Shown: positions 21,329 through 30,621 of the stretch, piece by piece
Layout of the letters: every line of letters begins with the position of its first letter
How positions within the stretch are numbered: the stretch's first letter is position 1
Notes under the pieces: generated by a model
Database searches by the model: none
What the model was told of the DNA's origin: nothing
What the model saw: the letters and a program-made list of their open reading frames with translations, nothing else
Made by a program: the position numbers and the translations under genes
NCBI GenBank assembly: GCA_033557465.1
Contig: CM066033.1
Span: 16,989,080 to 17,053,079 of the forward strand
Direction of reading: 5' to 3'
From: Ichthyophis bannanicus
Lineage: Eukaryota > Chordata > Amphibia > Gymnophiona > Ichthyophiidae
Length of the DNA: 64,000 nucleotides

Positions 21329-21919
21329 TGTAAACGGGGGTGCTTGTTGTGAAAGTTCCACCATCTTGGCTAGGCTATGAATTAACTTGACTTGCAAAGG
21401 ATTGTGGGTGTTGTAGTTCATTCACACAAAACCAGCCATTCAACAATAATAAAGAATTGTAGTTGCTTGAGAGTAAAGCAGAAAACAGAGTTTATTGATG
21501 GGGTATTATTCCCTCACACAGATATGCTTGGTAACATTAACAGGATAACTTCTCCAGGTGTTTTATTCCAGAAACAAAACAAAATAAGGCAACTGATTCT
21601 TATGGAACAAATTAGTAAAGACCTTAGATGGAAGAGGAAAGGTCTTTCTTCTAGCCCCTGTTAATTAACTTTCTTAGCAGTGCTTAAATGAAAGATAAAC
21701 CAAAAGGAAAATTCTCTTTATAGAAAAAAAAACAGCTCTCTTCCTTTCACACAGAGAAGAAGCTTTTTCAAAGTCCCACATGTGCACTTGTGCCTTGCCT
21801 TAAACACAGGTGCTTAATTAACTGCAAACAGTAGCTGGGCCACTCTCCACATGACTCTACTTTCCCTAAAGCTTTCTCTCTAAGAAACTTTTCTGGGAAG
21901 CAAAAAAAAACACAGTACA
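21329..21919 (-). repeat. gypsy G 3' LTR
   Basis: 591 bases, TG...CA when read on the minus strand, nearly identical to 26961-27550 with scattered substitutions. Preceded on the minus strand by a short purine tract (ccaaaaggaac, 21920-21930). Confidence 0.8.
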
Positions 21920-21956
21920 GTTCCTTTTGGTGTTTGATCCTTATCTGAGGATTACT

Positions 21957-22930
21957 TTAGAACAGCAGCTTAGAAAAAGAGCAATCCATACATTCCTCTT
22001 GCCCATCTGATATTTCCCCTTGCTCTTGAAATATCATGGGATCACTTTCAAACACTGGCCCAGAGGATTTCTCTAATTGATCTCTACCAGGATAGAAACT
22101 ATTTCCCTGCTGTCTTCCTTGTGCAAAGCTAGGGAACAGATCAGAGTTCATACCTGAGATCACGTTGTCATTAGGCTTCCTCTCTGGGAATTTTGGCCAG
22201 TAGGTAGCAAAGCTTCTGTGCCCAGCTCTCCAGTCAGAATCACCGGACTTCAGGTCCCTTTTTCCATACCTCCTTAAATAGGTATTAGAGCTCCTTCTTT
22301 CTATAGATGCAACCATCTCCTTTACAGGTGTTGTCCGAGGATTCCTGACTGTATATCTCCAAGCCTCTGGCTTCTCCCAGTCCAATGAAGAATGTTTGTT
22401 TGCCCCAGGAATTTCTCCCAACATACGTACTGCCTTGAGCTCCTCTCTTAGACCTCCTGGATGTCTTGCTGTTATTCCTTCTGTCCACAATCCTCTGCTC
22501 TCTCCGTTGCTGTCCTCGCTGCTGCCGTTGCTGCTCCACGATCACTTTTTTCTGCTCTGATGAATTTCTTCTAGTTTTAAAGTGCCTAGATGGCCACTCC
22601 ACCCTAGCACACTCCAGGTGTTCTGAATTAAGCCCTGCCCTAGGAGATGTGTGATTAGGGATTACATCATTGCTTCTCTGATTAGGCACACGTTTCCCTA
22701 CTTCATCTCTCCTAGAGGCTTTCTGTAAACCAGTGCATTCTGGGTCTGGTAGTCTTTTAGGTAAACAAGCTGTTTTAGTGCTTTTACCAGCCAGCACAGG
22801 TTGCTTATTCAGAGCCAATTCACCTCTTGTATTTCTCCCTGAACTATGATAAGCTTCCTTATCACATACCCCCCTGTTTAAGTTATTACGGACTGGTGTA
22901 AACTGTGAAACCTCTTCTTTACAGTCCGTA
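21957..22930 (-). CDS. extra C-terminal domain of gypsy G pol, unknown function
   Basis: Follows RNase H in the same frame as RT and runs about 320 residues to a stop at 21957. Not recognised as integrase, chromodomain, envelope or any family I know. It is Arg/Lys/Gln rich in the middle (REQRIVDRRNNSKTSRRSKR), then has a segment KPEAWRYTVRNPRTTPV and an acidic end EQGEISDGQEECMDCSFSKLLF read in two parts. This copy carries a 4-base duplication near 22397 (gttt on the plus strand) that shifts the frame, so the last part is read in another frame from 22396 down. The copies at 27651-28475 and 1413-8546 lack that duplication and stay colinear. It could bind nucleic acid; that is inference. Confidence 0.6.
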
Positions 22931-24375
22931 ATACGTGAAAGGGCATCCGCGTTTTTGTGTAATTTTCCAGCATGATGTTCCACTTGAAAATCAAACGCCT
23001 GTAAGGCCATGTACCAGCGTGTCAACCTGGCATTGTGGTTCTTCATCTGTTGCCACCACTTTAGTGGGGCATGGTCTGTAACCAGTAGGAACTTCCTCCC
23101 TGTGAGATAAAACCTTAAGGCCTCCACTGACCACTTTATGGTTAAGCATTCCTTCTCTACTGTGGAATAATTCTGTTCAGCCGGTGACAATTTCCTGCTC
23201 AGGTACATCACAGGATGCTCCTCCCCTTCATGACATTGGGATAACACGGCTCCCAGCCCTACATCCAAGGCATCTGTCTGAACTAAGAAAGGTTTTCTGA
23301 AATCCACCCCTTTCAGTACTGGTCCTGTACACAAGTTCCCTTTCAGCACTGAAGATGCTTTTTCAGCTTCGGGAGTCCATTTCAGATGATTTGGGCAATT
23401 CTTCCGCAGCATATCAGTAAATACTGCACTTTCCTCTGCAAACTGTGGTATAAATCTGCGGTAGTAACCGATAAGCCCTAAGAAACTCCTCAGCTGTTTC
23501 TTCGTGGTTGGGGGAGGAAAATTCTTGATACCATCCACCTTGCTCATTAGGGGTTTAATTTTCCCTCTTCCCACCAGGTGGCCTAGGTATTTTACCTCTC
23601 TCTTAGCAAAGGCACACTTCTTTGGATTCAAAGTGATTCCCGCTTGCTTCATGGAGCATAAGACCGCTCTGATTCTCTTTAGATGTTCCGCCCACGTATT
23701 GCTATGGATTATGACATCAACCATATAGGCAAAGGCATAATTTTGATGGGGTCGAAGTACCTGGCCCACTAACCTTTGGCAGGTAGCTGCCGCTCCATGC
23801 AGTCCAAAAGGCATCCTTTTGAATTGAAAAAGGCCAACGGGGGTGCTAAAAGCAGTCTTCGGCTTCGACTCCCTGGTTAGAGGGATTTGCCAATAGCCTT
23901 TTGTCATATCAAGAGTGGTTAAATACTGGGCTTGTCCAAGCTGGTCCAATAGATCTTCAATTCTTGGCATTGGATATGCATCAAAAACTGATATTGCATT
24001 TACCTGCCGGAAATCAATACAGAATCTTAAAGAGCCATCAGGCTTTGGCACCAAGACTATGGGGCTATTCCAGGGACTCTTGGACTCCTCTATTACTCCC
24101 ATGTCCAACATTTCCTGGATTTGTGCCACTACTTCCTGTCTCTTTGCTTCAGGCAAGCGGTATGGCCTTTGTCTAATTAACTTCCCAGGTGGAGTTATAA
24201 TTTCATGTGCAACCAAATGTGTCTCTCCAGGTATAGGAATCAAAACATCTGGGAATTCTTTTAGTAATTTCCTTAGTTCTTCTTGCTGTACTACTGACAG
24301 GTCCTCACCTATTTGGGGTTCTGAGTTCTCCTTACACTCAGACACTTGGGGTCCCAAATCCTCCTCTTCATGCAC
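22931..24375 (-). pseudogene. gypsy G reverse transcriptase-RNase H
   Basis: Ty3/gypsy RT followed by RNase H. RT blocks: LVPKPDGSLRFCIDFRQVN (about residues 108-126), the first catalytic Asp in TTLDMTKGYWQIPL (about 153-166), and FKRMPFGLHGAAATCQR. The catalytic box reads YMVDVIIHS (217-225), with Val where the first Asp of the pair should be, so polymerase activity is expected to be lost. RNase H: LVQTDALDVGLGAVLSQ (about 366-382), Glu in EKECLTIKW, Asp in VTDHAPLKWW, and HKNADALSR. The frame opens at a GTG; it probably continues from an upstream frame rather than starting here. Makes element DNA from RNA in the particle. Confidence 0.85.
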
Positions 24376-24401
24376 CTCCCTTCCACGCTCACAGGTGGCA
24401 G

Positions 24402-24881
24402 CTAGGCTCTTAACCCCTTGTCTTCAGCTGAACCAAAGCCCTTGGTTCCACGCTCAGAATTGGACAAAGTTGTGACTTCCTCCACAGGTGGAAAACCCAG
24501 TCTCTCACATATCAATTGAGTGATTCGATCTCCCGTCCTTACATGGTAATCCTTCTGCCCAAAATTAAATAACAGAACTTCAACACTGCCGCTGTAATTG
24601 GGATCAATCACTCCAGCTCCCACATCAATGAAATACTTCAGGGCTAATCCTGATCTTGGGGCTATTCGCCCATAGCACCAAATGGGTATTTCAACTTGGA
24701 GTCTAGTGTCAACCAGGGCTTTCCCTTGGTCAGGTATAGTCACATTTTCCACACTGCAAAGGTCAAACCCAGCAGCTTGAGGGGTTGCCCGCTTAGGAGC
24801 TTGGGCCTTCTCTGTGACCCTACAGTATTTCAAGGTGAAAATCTGCTTCTTGGTAGTTTTGTCTTCTGGAAGTTTAACCAT
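24402..24881 (-). CDS. dUTPase encoded by gypsy G
   Basis: A trimeric-type dUTP nucleotidohydrolase of 159 residues, which splits dUTP into dUMP and diphosphate and keeps uracil out of new DNA. All five motifs are visible: ATPQAAGFDL (32-41), GRIAPRSGLA (71-80), AGVIDPNYSGSVEV (89-102, with the catalytic Asp), RTGDRITQLI (115-124) and the Gly-rich RGTKGFGSAED (144-154). It starts at ATG 24881-24879, overlapping the protease frame by one frame step back at a run of six A (T on plus strand, 24881-24886). That suggests expression as a frameshift fusion with protease, as in some retroviruses; its own start is the alternative. No break in this copy. Confidence 0.9.
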   Translation of the reverse strand: MVKLPEDKTTKKQIFTLKYCRVTEKAQAPKRATPQAAGFDLCSVENVTIPDQGKALVDTRLQVEIPIWCYGRIAPRSGLALKYFIDVGAGVIDPNYSGSVEVLLFNFGQKDYHVRTGDRITQLICERLGFPPVEEVTTLSNSERGTKGFGSAEDKGLRA

Positions 24882-25830
24882 TTTTTAACTGGGGTCTGAG
24901 GACTTCCAAACAAAAGCCCGGGAGCTACTACTATCATTCCATCTCCCTCCTTTTGCCCTAGTCCTTTCACCAACCCTTGCTTAAATTTTGGCCAGTCTCT
25001 TCCTAGAACTAAATCAAATGGAAGCCTAGGAACCACTGCTAAAGGAATTTCCTCTTGTACCCCCAAGCCCTTAATCATTAGCTTGTACGTGGGATATGAT
25101 GAAGCAGCACCATGAATGCATCTAATACAGGGGTCACCAACCTGCGGCCCGCGGGCCGCATGCGGCCCACGAGGTCCCTTCGTGCGGCCCGCGAGGCTCT
25201 ACCCCGGTTAACATTACGTGCGGCCCGCCAAGGATTCCCGCCATTGTATCCACGTGCTCGCAGCTCACCGACGACCACCTGCAAGCGTCCCTTCTCCTGT
25301 CAGTGTCATCTGTGAAGCCGGACTTTAAGCGTTTGTCTGCTAGCATGAATCATCAGCCATCTCATTAAATTCAATAAAGGTGATCAGCCATTGTTTTCAT
25401 AATTTTGCGTTTGTTGTTTTTTTTCGCGGGGGCGGGGAGAAGGGGGGTGCGGCCCGCGAGGCTCCCGGTAGTCGGCTGTGCGGCCCGCGGCCCTCTGGAG
25501 GTTGGTGACCCCAGATCTAATATAAACCTTGCTTTCAGGGGTTCTAGGCTCAAATCCTTCTTGGGCCTCTATCCGCTTCCAAAGCTTTTTAGACAGCATA
25601 CTCTGGTCTGCCCCAGAGTCTAACAGAGCATTCGTGGTAATTCCCTGCACATCAACCACCAAAAGGAACCCTTCTTTAGGCTGTTTTAAATCAACACCTA
25701 TCAAACTAGTGTGAATCTGGCATCCCTTTTCCAAATGTCCACATTTTCCACATTTGTAACATCTCTTCTTACTCCACTTTATAATCTGGGTAGGTACAGT
25801 ACTATTCTCAGAAACAACATTTTTAACCAT
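24830..25830 (-). pseudogene. gypsy G zinc knuckle and aspartic protease, split by a MITE
   Basis: Reads CYKCGKCGHLEKGC (nucleocapsid CCHC knuckle) and then the protease active site TNALLDSGADQSMLSKKLW. The hAT MITE at 25128-25514 breaks it. It resumes at 25119 and ends LPFDLVLGRDWPKF, a usual region between protease and RT, with its last codons overlapping the dUTPase start. It is in the same frame as gag, separated by a single TAA (25840-25842), so gag-protease readthrough or a simple nonsense change are both possible. Confidence 0.8.
25128..25514. mobile_element. hAT-type MITE in the gypsy protease
   Basis: 387 bases with an exact 8-base duplication atctaata (25120-25127 and 25515-25522). 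Inverted ends caggggtcaccaacc and ggttggtgaccccag. GC-rich flanks with repeated tgcggcccgcg and no transposase. A different family from 15481-15851. Confidence 0.92.
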
Positions 25831-25839
25831 TTTCTTTTC

Positions 25840-26616
25840 TTATACAGCACAGCTTGCCCCAGCACCAACCTTCAGAGGGCCACCCATTCTATGGCAAGCC
25901 TGCGTGGCTTCCAAGAACCGCTCTGCTAACTTGGTTGCCTCTCCCAGGTTCTGGCAATTTTGCTGTATAAGGAAAGTGTGCAAGTCTTTTGGCACAGCAG
26001 ACATGAATTGTTCAAGCATAATAATGTCCAATAACATTTCCATAGTCTTTCCCTCAGGCTCCAACCATTTTATAGCCAATCCTCTGATTCTTTGACTCAG
26101 AACCCTGGGTGTTTCACCCACTCTTAATGCAGTAGCTCTAAACATTCGCCTATATTCTGAAACAGACAACCCTAGGCGATCTCTTATAGCAGATTTAACA
26201 TCTCTATAATTTAAAGCTTGAGCTGCTGCCATTGCTCTATAGGCGGCAAGCGCCTCCCCAGTTAATGAGGTTGCCAGCCTTACTGCCCACTGGGTCTCTG
26301 GCCAGGCTAATGCCTGTGCCACTCTCTCAAAAGATTCAAGGAAATCATCAACATTATCTTCTGGTGTGAGTTTCCCAAAACTAAATGCCCCAATACCCTG
26401 ACTGAGTCCCACATTGTCCATATGTGGAATACCAGGTGTCACTGCCTGTCTTCCACCACCTTGGGTGTGAAGTGCAATTAAGGCTTCCACAAGGTCAAGC
26501 ACCGGCTTCTGCTGCTCCCTCAGGGCTTTGATTGCAGAGTCCTGAGCCTGCTGTGCGACCTCCAGTTGCCTGGCAAATTGAGCTGCCATCCAGCTGACCA
26601 GTTCCTTAGGATCCAT
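25840..26616 (-). CDS. gypsy G gag with SCAN-like capsid segment
   Basis: Capsid-type structural protein of 258 residues from ATG at 26616-26614 (MDPKELVSW). An N-terminal helical stretch rich in Gln/Ala is followed by a capsid N-terminal region (DDFLESFERVAQALAWPETQ) and a C-terminal helical region with YRRMFRATAL, IKWLEPEGKTMEMLLDIIML and LEQFMSAVPKDL (about residues 155-215). The pattern W-L-P-E...L-L-EQF-L/M...P is the signature of SCAN domains, which are known to derive from Gmr1-like gypsy capsids. It ends at TAA 25842-25840; the knuckle and protease follow in the same frame. Intact as an ORF. Confidence 0.82.
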   Translation of the reverse strand: MDPKELVSWMAAQFARQLEVAQQAQDSAIKALREQQKPVLDLVEALIALHTQGGGRQAVTPGIPHMDNVGLSQGIGAFSFGKLTPEDNVDDFLESFERVAQALAWPETQWAVRLATSLTGEALAAYRAMAAAQALNYRDVKSAIRDRLGLSVSEYRRMFRATALRVGETPRVLSQRIRGLAIKWLEPEGKTMEMLLDIIMLEQFMSAVPKDLHTFLIQQNCQNLGEATKLAERFLEATQACHRMGGPLKVGAGASCAV

Positions 26617-26937
26617 CTCTGTATATCCCTGCAAGGAAACAAAAGAAGAAGAAAAAAACCACAGAGCAGCACCCTACAAACAGGTGTCTTCTCCTATTTT
26701 TTTTTCAAATTACCCCTGTGCCTTACTCCTATCCACCACTAGTCGTGCCCAGGTACTTATTACCTTATGCCAGTGATGAATCAGGCTCACACAGAGTCTT
26801 TTCCTCCTTGGAACAGCTCCTGGAACAGCTTCTATTTTTCCTCCAAGGCATTGTTAAGGGAAAAATCCACTCTCCAGCTTTTGGCTTGAACTTTTTAGTT
26901 GTAAATCCTTATAAATCCTGGAATCCTTTATGTAAAA

Positions 26938-26958
26938 GCAATCCGAAAAACTACGCCA
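26938..26958 (-). promoter_or_regulatory. probable primer binding site, tRNA-Ser-like
   Basis: Minus strand, two bases after the 5' LTR: TGGCGTAGT followed by a diverged middle and GGATT. The first nine bases and the GGATT fit the complement of vertebrate tRNA-Ser 3' ends; the middle does not. Tentative. Confidence 0.45.
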
Positions 26959-26960
26959 TT

Positions 26961-27550
26961 TGTAAACGGGGGTGCTTGTTGTGAAAGTTCCACCATCTTG
27001 GCAAGGCTATGAATTAACTTGACTTGCAAAGGATTGTGGGTGTTGTAGTTCACTCACACAAAACCAGCTGTTCAACAATAATAAAGAATTGTAGTTGCTT
27101 GAGAGTAAAGCAGAAAACAGAGTTTATTGATGGGGTGTTATTCCCTTGCACAGATATGCTTGGTAACATTAACAGGATAACTTCTCCAGGTGTTTTATTC
27201 CAGAAACAAAACAAAATAAGGCAACTGATTCTTATGGAACAAATTAGTAAAGACCTTGGATGGAACAGGAAAGGTCTTTCTTCTAGCCCCTGCTAATTAA
27301 CTTTCTTAGCAGTGCTTAAATGAAAGATAAACCAAAAGGAAAATTCTCTTTATAGAAAAAACACAGCTTTCTTCCTTTCACACAGAGAAGAAGCTTTTTC
27401 AAAGTCCCACATGTGCACTTGTGCCTTGCCTTAAACACAGGTGCTTAATTAACTGCAAACAGTAGCTGGGCCACTCTCCACGTGACTCTACTTTCCCAAA
27501 AGCTTTCTCTCTAAGAAACTTTTCTGGGAAGCAAAAAAAACCACAGTACA
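26961..27550 (-). repeat. gypsy G LTR shared by two copies
   Basis: 590 bases, TG...CA on the minus strand. It acts as 5' LTR of the full copy and at the same time as 3' LTR of the partial copy at 27551-28475. Confidence 0.82.
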
Positions 27551-28475
27551 GTTCCTTTTGGTGTTTGATCCTTATCTGAGGATTACTTTAGAACAGCAGC
27601 TTAGTAAAAGAGCAATCCATACATTCCTCTTGCCCATCTGATATTTCCCCTTACTCTTGAAATATTATAGAATCACTTTCATACACTGGCCAGGAGGATT
27701 TCTCTAATTGATCTCTACCAGGATAGAAACTATTTCCCTGCTGTCTTCCTTGTGCAAAGCTAGGGAACAGATCAGAGTTCATACCTGAGATCACGTTGTC
27801 ATTAGGCTTCCTCTCTGGGTATTTTGGCCAGTAAGTAGCAAAGCTTCTGTGCCCAGCTCTCCAGTCAGAATCACCAGACTTCAGGTCCCTTTTTCCATAC
27901 CTCCTTAAATAGGTATTAGAGCTCCTTCTTTCTATAGATGCAGCCGTCTCCTTTACAGGTGTTGTCTGAGGATTCCTGGCTGTATATCTCCAAGCCTCTG
28001 GCTTCTCCAAGTCCAATGAAGAATGTTTGCCCCAGGAATTTCTCCCAACATACATACTGCCTTGAGCTCCTCTCTTAGATCTCCTGGACGTCTTGCTGTT
28101 CTTCCTTCTGTCCACAATCCTCTGCTCTCTCCGTTGCTGCTCCACGATCCCTTCTTTTTGCTCTGATGAATTTCTTCTAGTTTTAAAGTGCCTAGATGGC
28201 CACTCCACCCTAGCACACTCCAGGTGTTCTGAATTAAGCCCTGCCCTAGGAGATGTGTGATTAGGGATTACATCATTGCTTCTCTGATTAGGCATATGTT
28301 TCCCTACTTCAGCTCTCCTAGAGGCTTTCTGTAAACCAGTGCATTCTGGGTCTGGTAGTCTTTTAGGTAAACAAGCTGTTTTAGTGCTTTTACCAGCCAG
28401 CACAGGTTGCTTATTTAGAGCCAATTCACCTCTTGTATTATTTCTCACTGAACTATGATAAGCTTCCTTATCACA
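27551..28475 (-). mobile_element. gypsy G, 3' end of a second copy
   Basis: Homologous to 21920-22855 in the same orientation and cut at about 28475, where unrelated sequence begins. Together with the neighbouring copy it forms internal-LTR-internal-LTR, a head-to-tail array typical of unequal or template-switch recombination between copies. Confidence 0.85.
27651..28448 (-). pseudogene. gypsy G extra C-terminal domain, second copy
   Basis: Continuous open frame from NNTRGELALNKQPVLAGKST through RRSKRGAQGSMYVGRN to DSIIFQE, where an earlier stop (27651-27653) truncates the last residues. It lacks the 4-base duplication of the other copy, so basic and acidic parts are in one frame. It also lacks one block of the Gln/Arg run (28130-28150 compared with 22500-22535). 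Confidence 0.65.
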
Positions 28476-28592
28476 GTATCCAATGTAGCGTAACAGTGCG
28501 TATTAAGTGAACTGTGAGGTGCCCTGGAAGTGCTTTTTCTGCCCCATCCCCCTTTATTGGTGTTTCAGATTGAGTGTTATAAGTATGAGTTA

Positions 28593-29556
28593 CGAAGGTT
28601 GCTCAGGAAGTAATGCCCCACATGTTTTTTCTCATTCCAGAATGAAGATGGAGGTGTGAATTTGAAAGGGTAGTAACTTGGAACTTCAAAGGACACATGT
28701 GTGTAATTTTACAGTCGTCCGACAAATAGTGAGGTGGTAGTGATCCTTCAGATGGCGTCTGTGAGTGACACACGGTACAAACAACGAGCTATAATTGAAT
28801 TCTTGGTGGAGGAGAAACAAAGTGTGAGAAACATTCACAAACAGTTGTGTGCTGTGTATGGAATGCACTACCTTTTAGTCTGTGGTTCATAGTGGTGAGC
28901 CCAGGTTTTGTCACCTGTGACAATCCGGGACAAAAAGGCCTCCCCCTCAGCTTCAAAATGCTCCAACAAATCAGAGCAGATGTCTTTCCTTTGGCGTTTG
29001 TGTTCAGTTGTGAGACTTTGCAGAACCCATCTTGCACACACCTTTGAATATCCCAAAGAGTCAATAATTGCCATTGCACTACCTCTACTGACGGAAAGCT
29101 GTACGGACAATTCCCGACTCGTGATGCGCCGATCCGCACGAATAATGTCATGAGCACGCTGCAACTTGTCTGGACTGGTGGTTGAGGCAGGACGCACAGA
29201 CCGTGGCCGATCTTCCAGTTCCGTTTTACCACTTCCAAAAGCCTTTACTCTCTTCACCCATCGTCCAACGGTGCTCCTATCTATCGCAGAACTTCCATAC
29301 ACAGCACACAACCGTTTGTGAATGTTTCTCACACTTTCTTTCTCCTCCACCATGAAATCAATTACAGCTCATTCTTTGTACCGTGTGTCACTCACAGACA
29401 CCATTTGAAGAATCACTACTGCCTCGCTATTTGACAGTCGACTGTAAAATTACACACGTGTCCTTTGAAGTTCCAATTTCCTTTCAATTTCAAACCTCTA
29501 TCTTCATTCTGGACTGAGAAAAAACATGAGGGGGATTACTTTCTGAGCAACCCTCG
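28593..29556. mobile_element. mariner element with inverted duplication
   Basis: Ends cgaaggttgctcag and ctgagcaaccctcg are inverted repeats flanked by TA (28591-28592 and 29557-29558). Both ends carry the transposase start: the left arm 28593-28862 is a diverged inverted copy of the right arm (about 29285-29556). The C-terminal half of transposase is missing. Non-autonomous fold-back form. Confidence 0.85.
28868..29404 (-). pseudogene. mariner transposase, N-terminal half
   Basis: From an ATG at 29404-29402 with an in-frame TGA near 29371. It then reads VEEKESVRNIHKRLCAVYG, the helix-turn-helix segments (STVGRWVKRVKAFGSGK, RRITSRELSVQLSVSRGSA) and the first catalytic region RIVTGDKTWAHHYEPQTKR, where it stops. 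The remaining two catalytic acidic residues are absent. A second copy of the first 37 or so residues lies at 28752-28862 on the plus strand. Confidence 0.85.
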
Positions 29557-29558
29557 TA

Positions 29559-29940
29559 TAAATTGTGGGATATAAGTGTGTTGTAGGTGTGAAGTCTGTT
29601 ACTAAGTTAAGGGTTTAACTGTTGGATACGGTTGTCTGGTAATGGTTTATGGTTTTGAAGTATTGATTGTGAGACTGATTGTGAAATGTTTCGATGTGAG
29701 TGATGGGTATCTTCCTGGCATCTTTCTATTTATTGAATTATTAAAATATAAAAATTACAATAAAAAAGGGGGAGTATTTTAATGACTATGATGCTGAGCT
29801 TTTGATCTGCCTTACAGCTCTTTGTTGCTGCATAGTGGGAAGTGATAAAATTCTGAAGCTTTTTCTCCCCTAAATTGTTGCTGCCATTGCGGTGTGACAT
29901 TCTTTTCCTTCTAGTAGTTGTGACCTCTTTTGAGCTACTG
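29559..29940. other. no gene recognised
   Basis: AT-rich spacer; nothing supported. Confidence 0.5.
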
Positions 29941-29949
29941 AAGTAGGTT

Positions 29950-30621
29950 AGCTTGTTGTTGTTGTTAAGTGCCGTCGAGTCGGAGTTGACTCATGGCGAC
30001 CCTCTGGATATCTATCCTAAATTGTGTTCGGTCTTGAGTCAGGCGGCTCATTGTTGACAGACTGGTACCCATAGCTGCTGTTATTGTATTGATCCATCTC
30101 ATTGCTGGCCTTCCTCTTTTGCGTTTACCTTCTATCTTGCCAAGCATGATGTCTTTCTCTAATGATCTCTCTCTTCGCATGATGTGTCCAAATTATGAAA
30201 GTCGAAGTCTTGTCATCTGAGCTTCTAAAGAAAGCTTAGGTTTGATCTCCTCTAGTACCGACTGGTTTGTTCTTCAGGCAGTCCATGGTATACACAGTAT
30301 TCACCACCAGCACCATAATTCAAAGGCATCAATTTTCTTCCTGTCTATCTTTTTCACTGTCCAGCTTTCACATCCATATGATGTTATTGAAAATACCATG
30401 GCTTGAACAAGTCGAATCTTTGTATGGAGAGAGACATCTCTGCTCTTGAGAATCTTATCTAGGTCTTTCATAGCCATTCTGCCAAGAGCAATGCATCGTC
30501 TGATTTCTTGACTGCTTGTTGCTTCTTTATTGATAGTTGATCCAAGTAGGTGCCAGTGTGAATGGGCAGTAAATTCAGAAAAGCTGCCCTGCATCAACAT
30601 AGCAGGACATGTCCCTGTCAA
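29950..30621 (-). pseudogene. LINE reverse transcriptase C-terminal fragment, RTE/BovB-like
   Basis: Reads SQEIRRCIALGRMAMKDLDK, TKIRLVQAMVFSITSYGCES, WTVKKIDRKKIDAFELWCW, then in the next pieces LSYFGHIMRRERSLEKDIML and GKIEGKRKRGRPAMRWINTI. This is the thumb and tail of a non-LTR RT of the RTE/BovB kind. The 3' end has a gttgttgtt run and gtgccgtcgagtcggagttg. The family name is from memory of this tail; R4/Dong-like is an alternative. 5' truncated and frameshifted. Confidence 0.65.

Larger units (their letters stand above)
21329..27550 (-). mobile_element. gypsy G LTR retrotransposon with dUTPase, full copy
   Basis: LTR 26961-27550 (5' on the minus strand), a primer site beside it, gag, zinc knuckle and protease, dUTPase, reverse transcriptase-RNase H, an extra basic domain, purine tract and LTR 21329-21919. 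A hAT MITE (25128-25514) lies in the protease. Gag has a SCAN-like segment, as in vertebrate Gmr1-like Ty3/gypsy elements. No HHCC or DDE integrase is recognisable either between protease and RT (where Gmr1-like elements carry it) or after RNase H (where most gypsy elements carry it). Length without the MITE is about 5.8 kb. Confidence 0.85.

Noticed and set aside
22285..22395. C-terminal tail of the long RT frame (segment EARGLEIYSQESS)
   Set aside because: It is read after a 4-base duplication; the other copies show the alternative frame is the homologous one.
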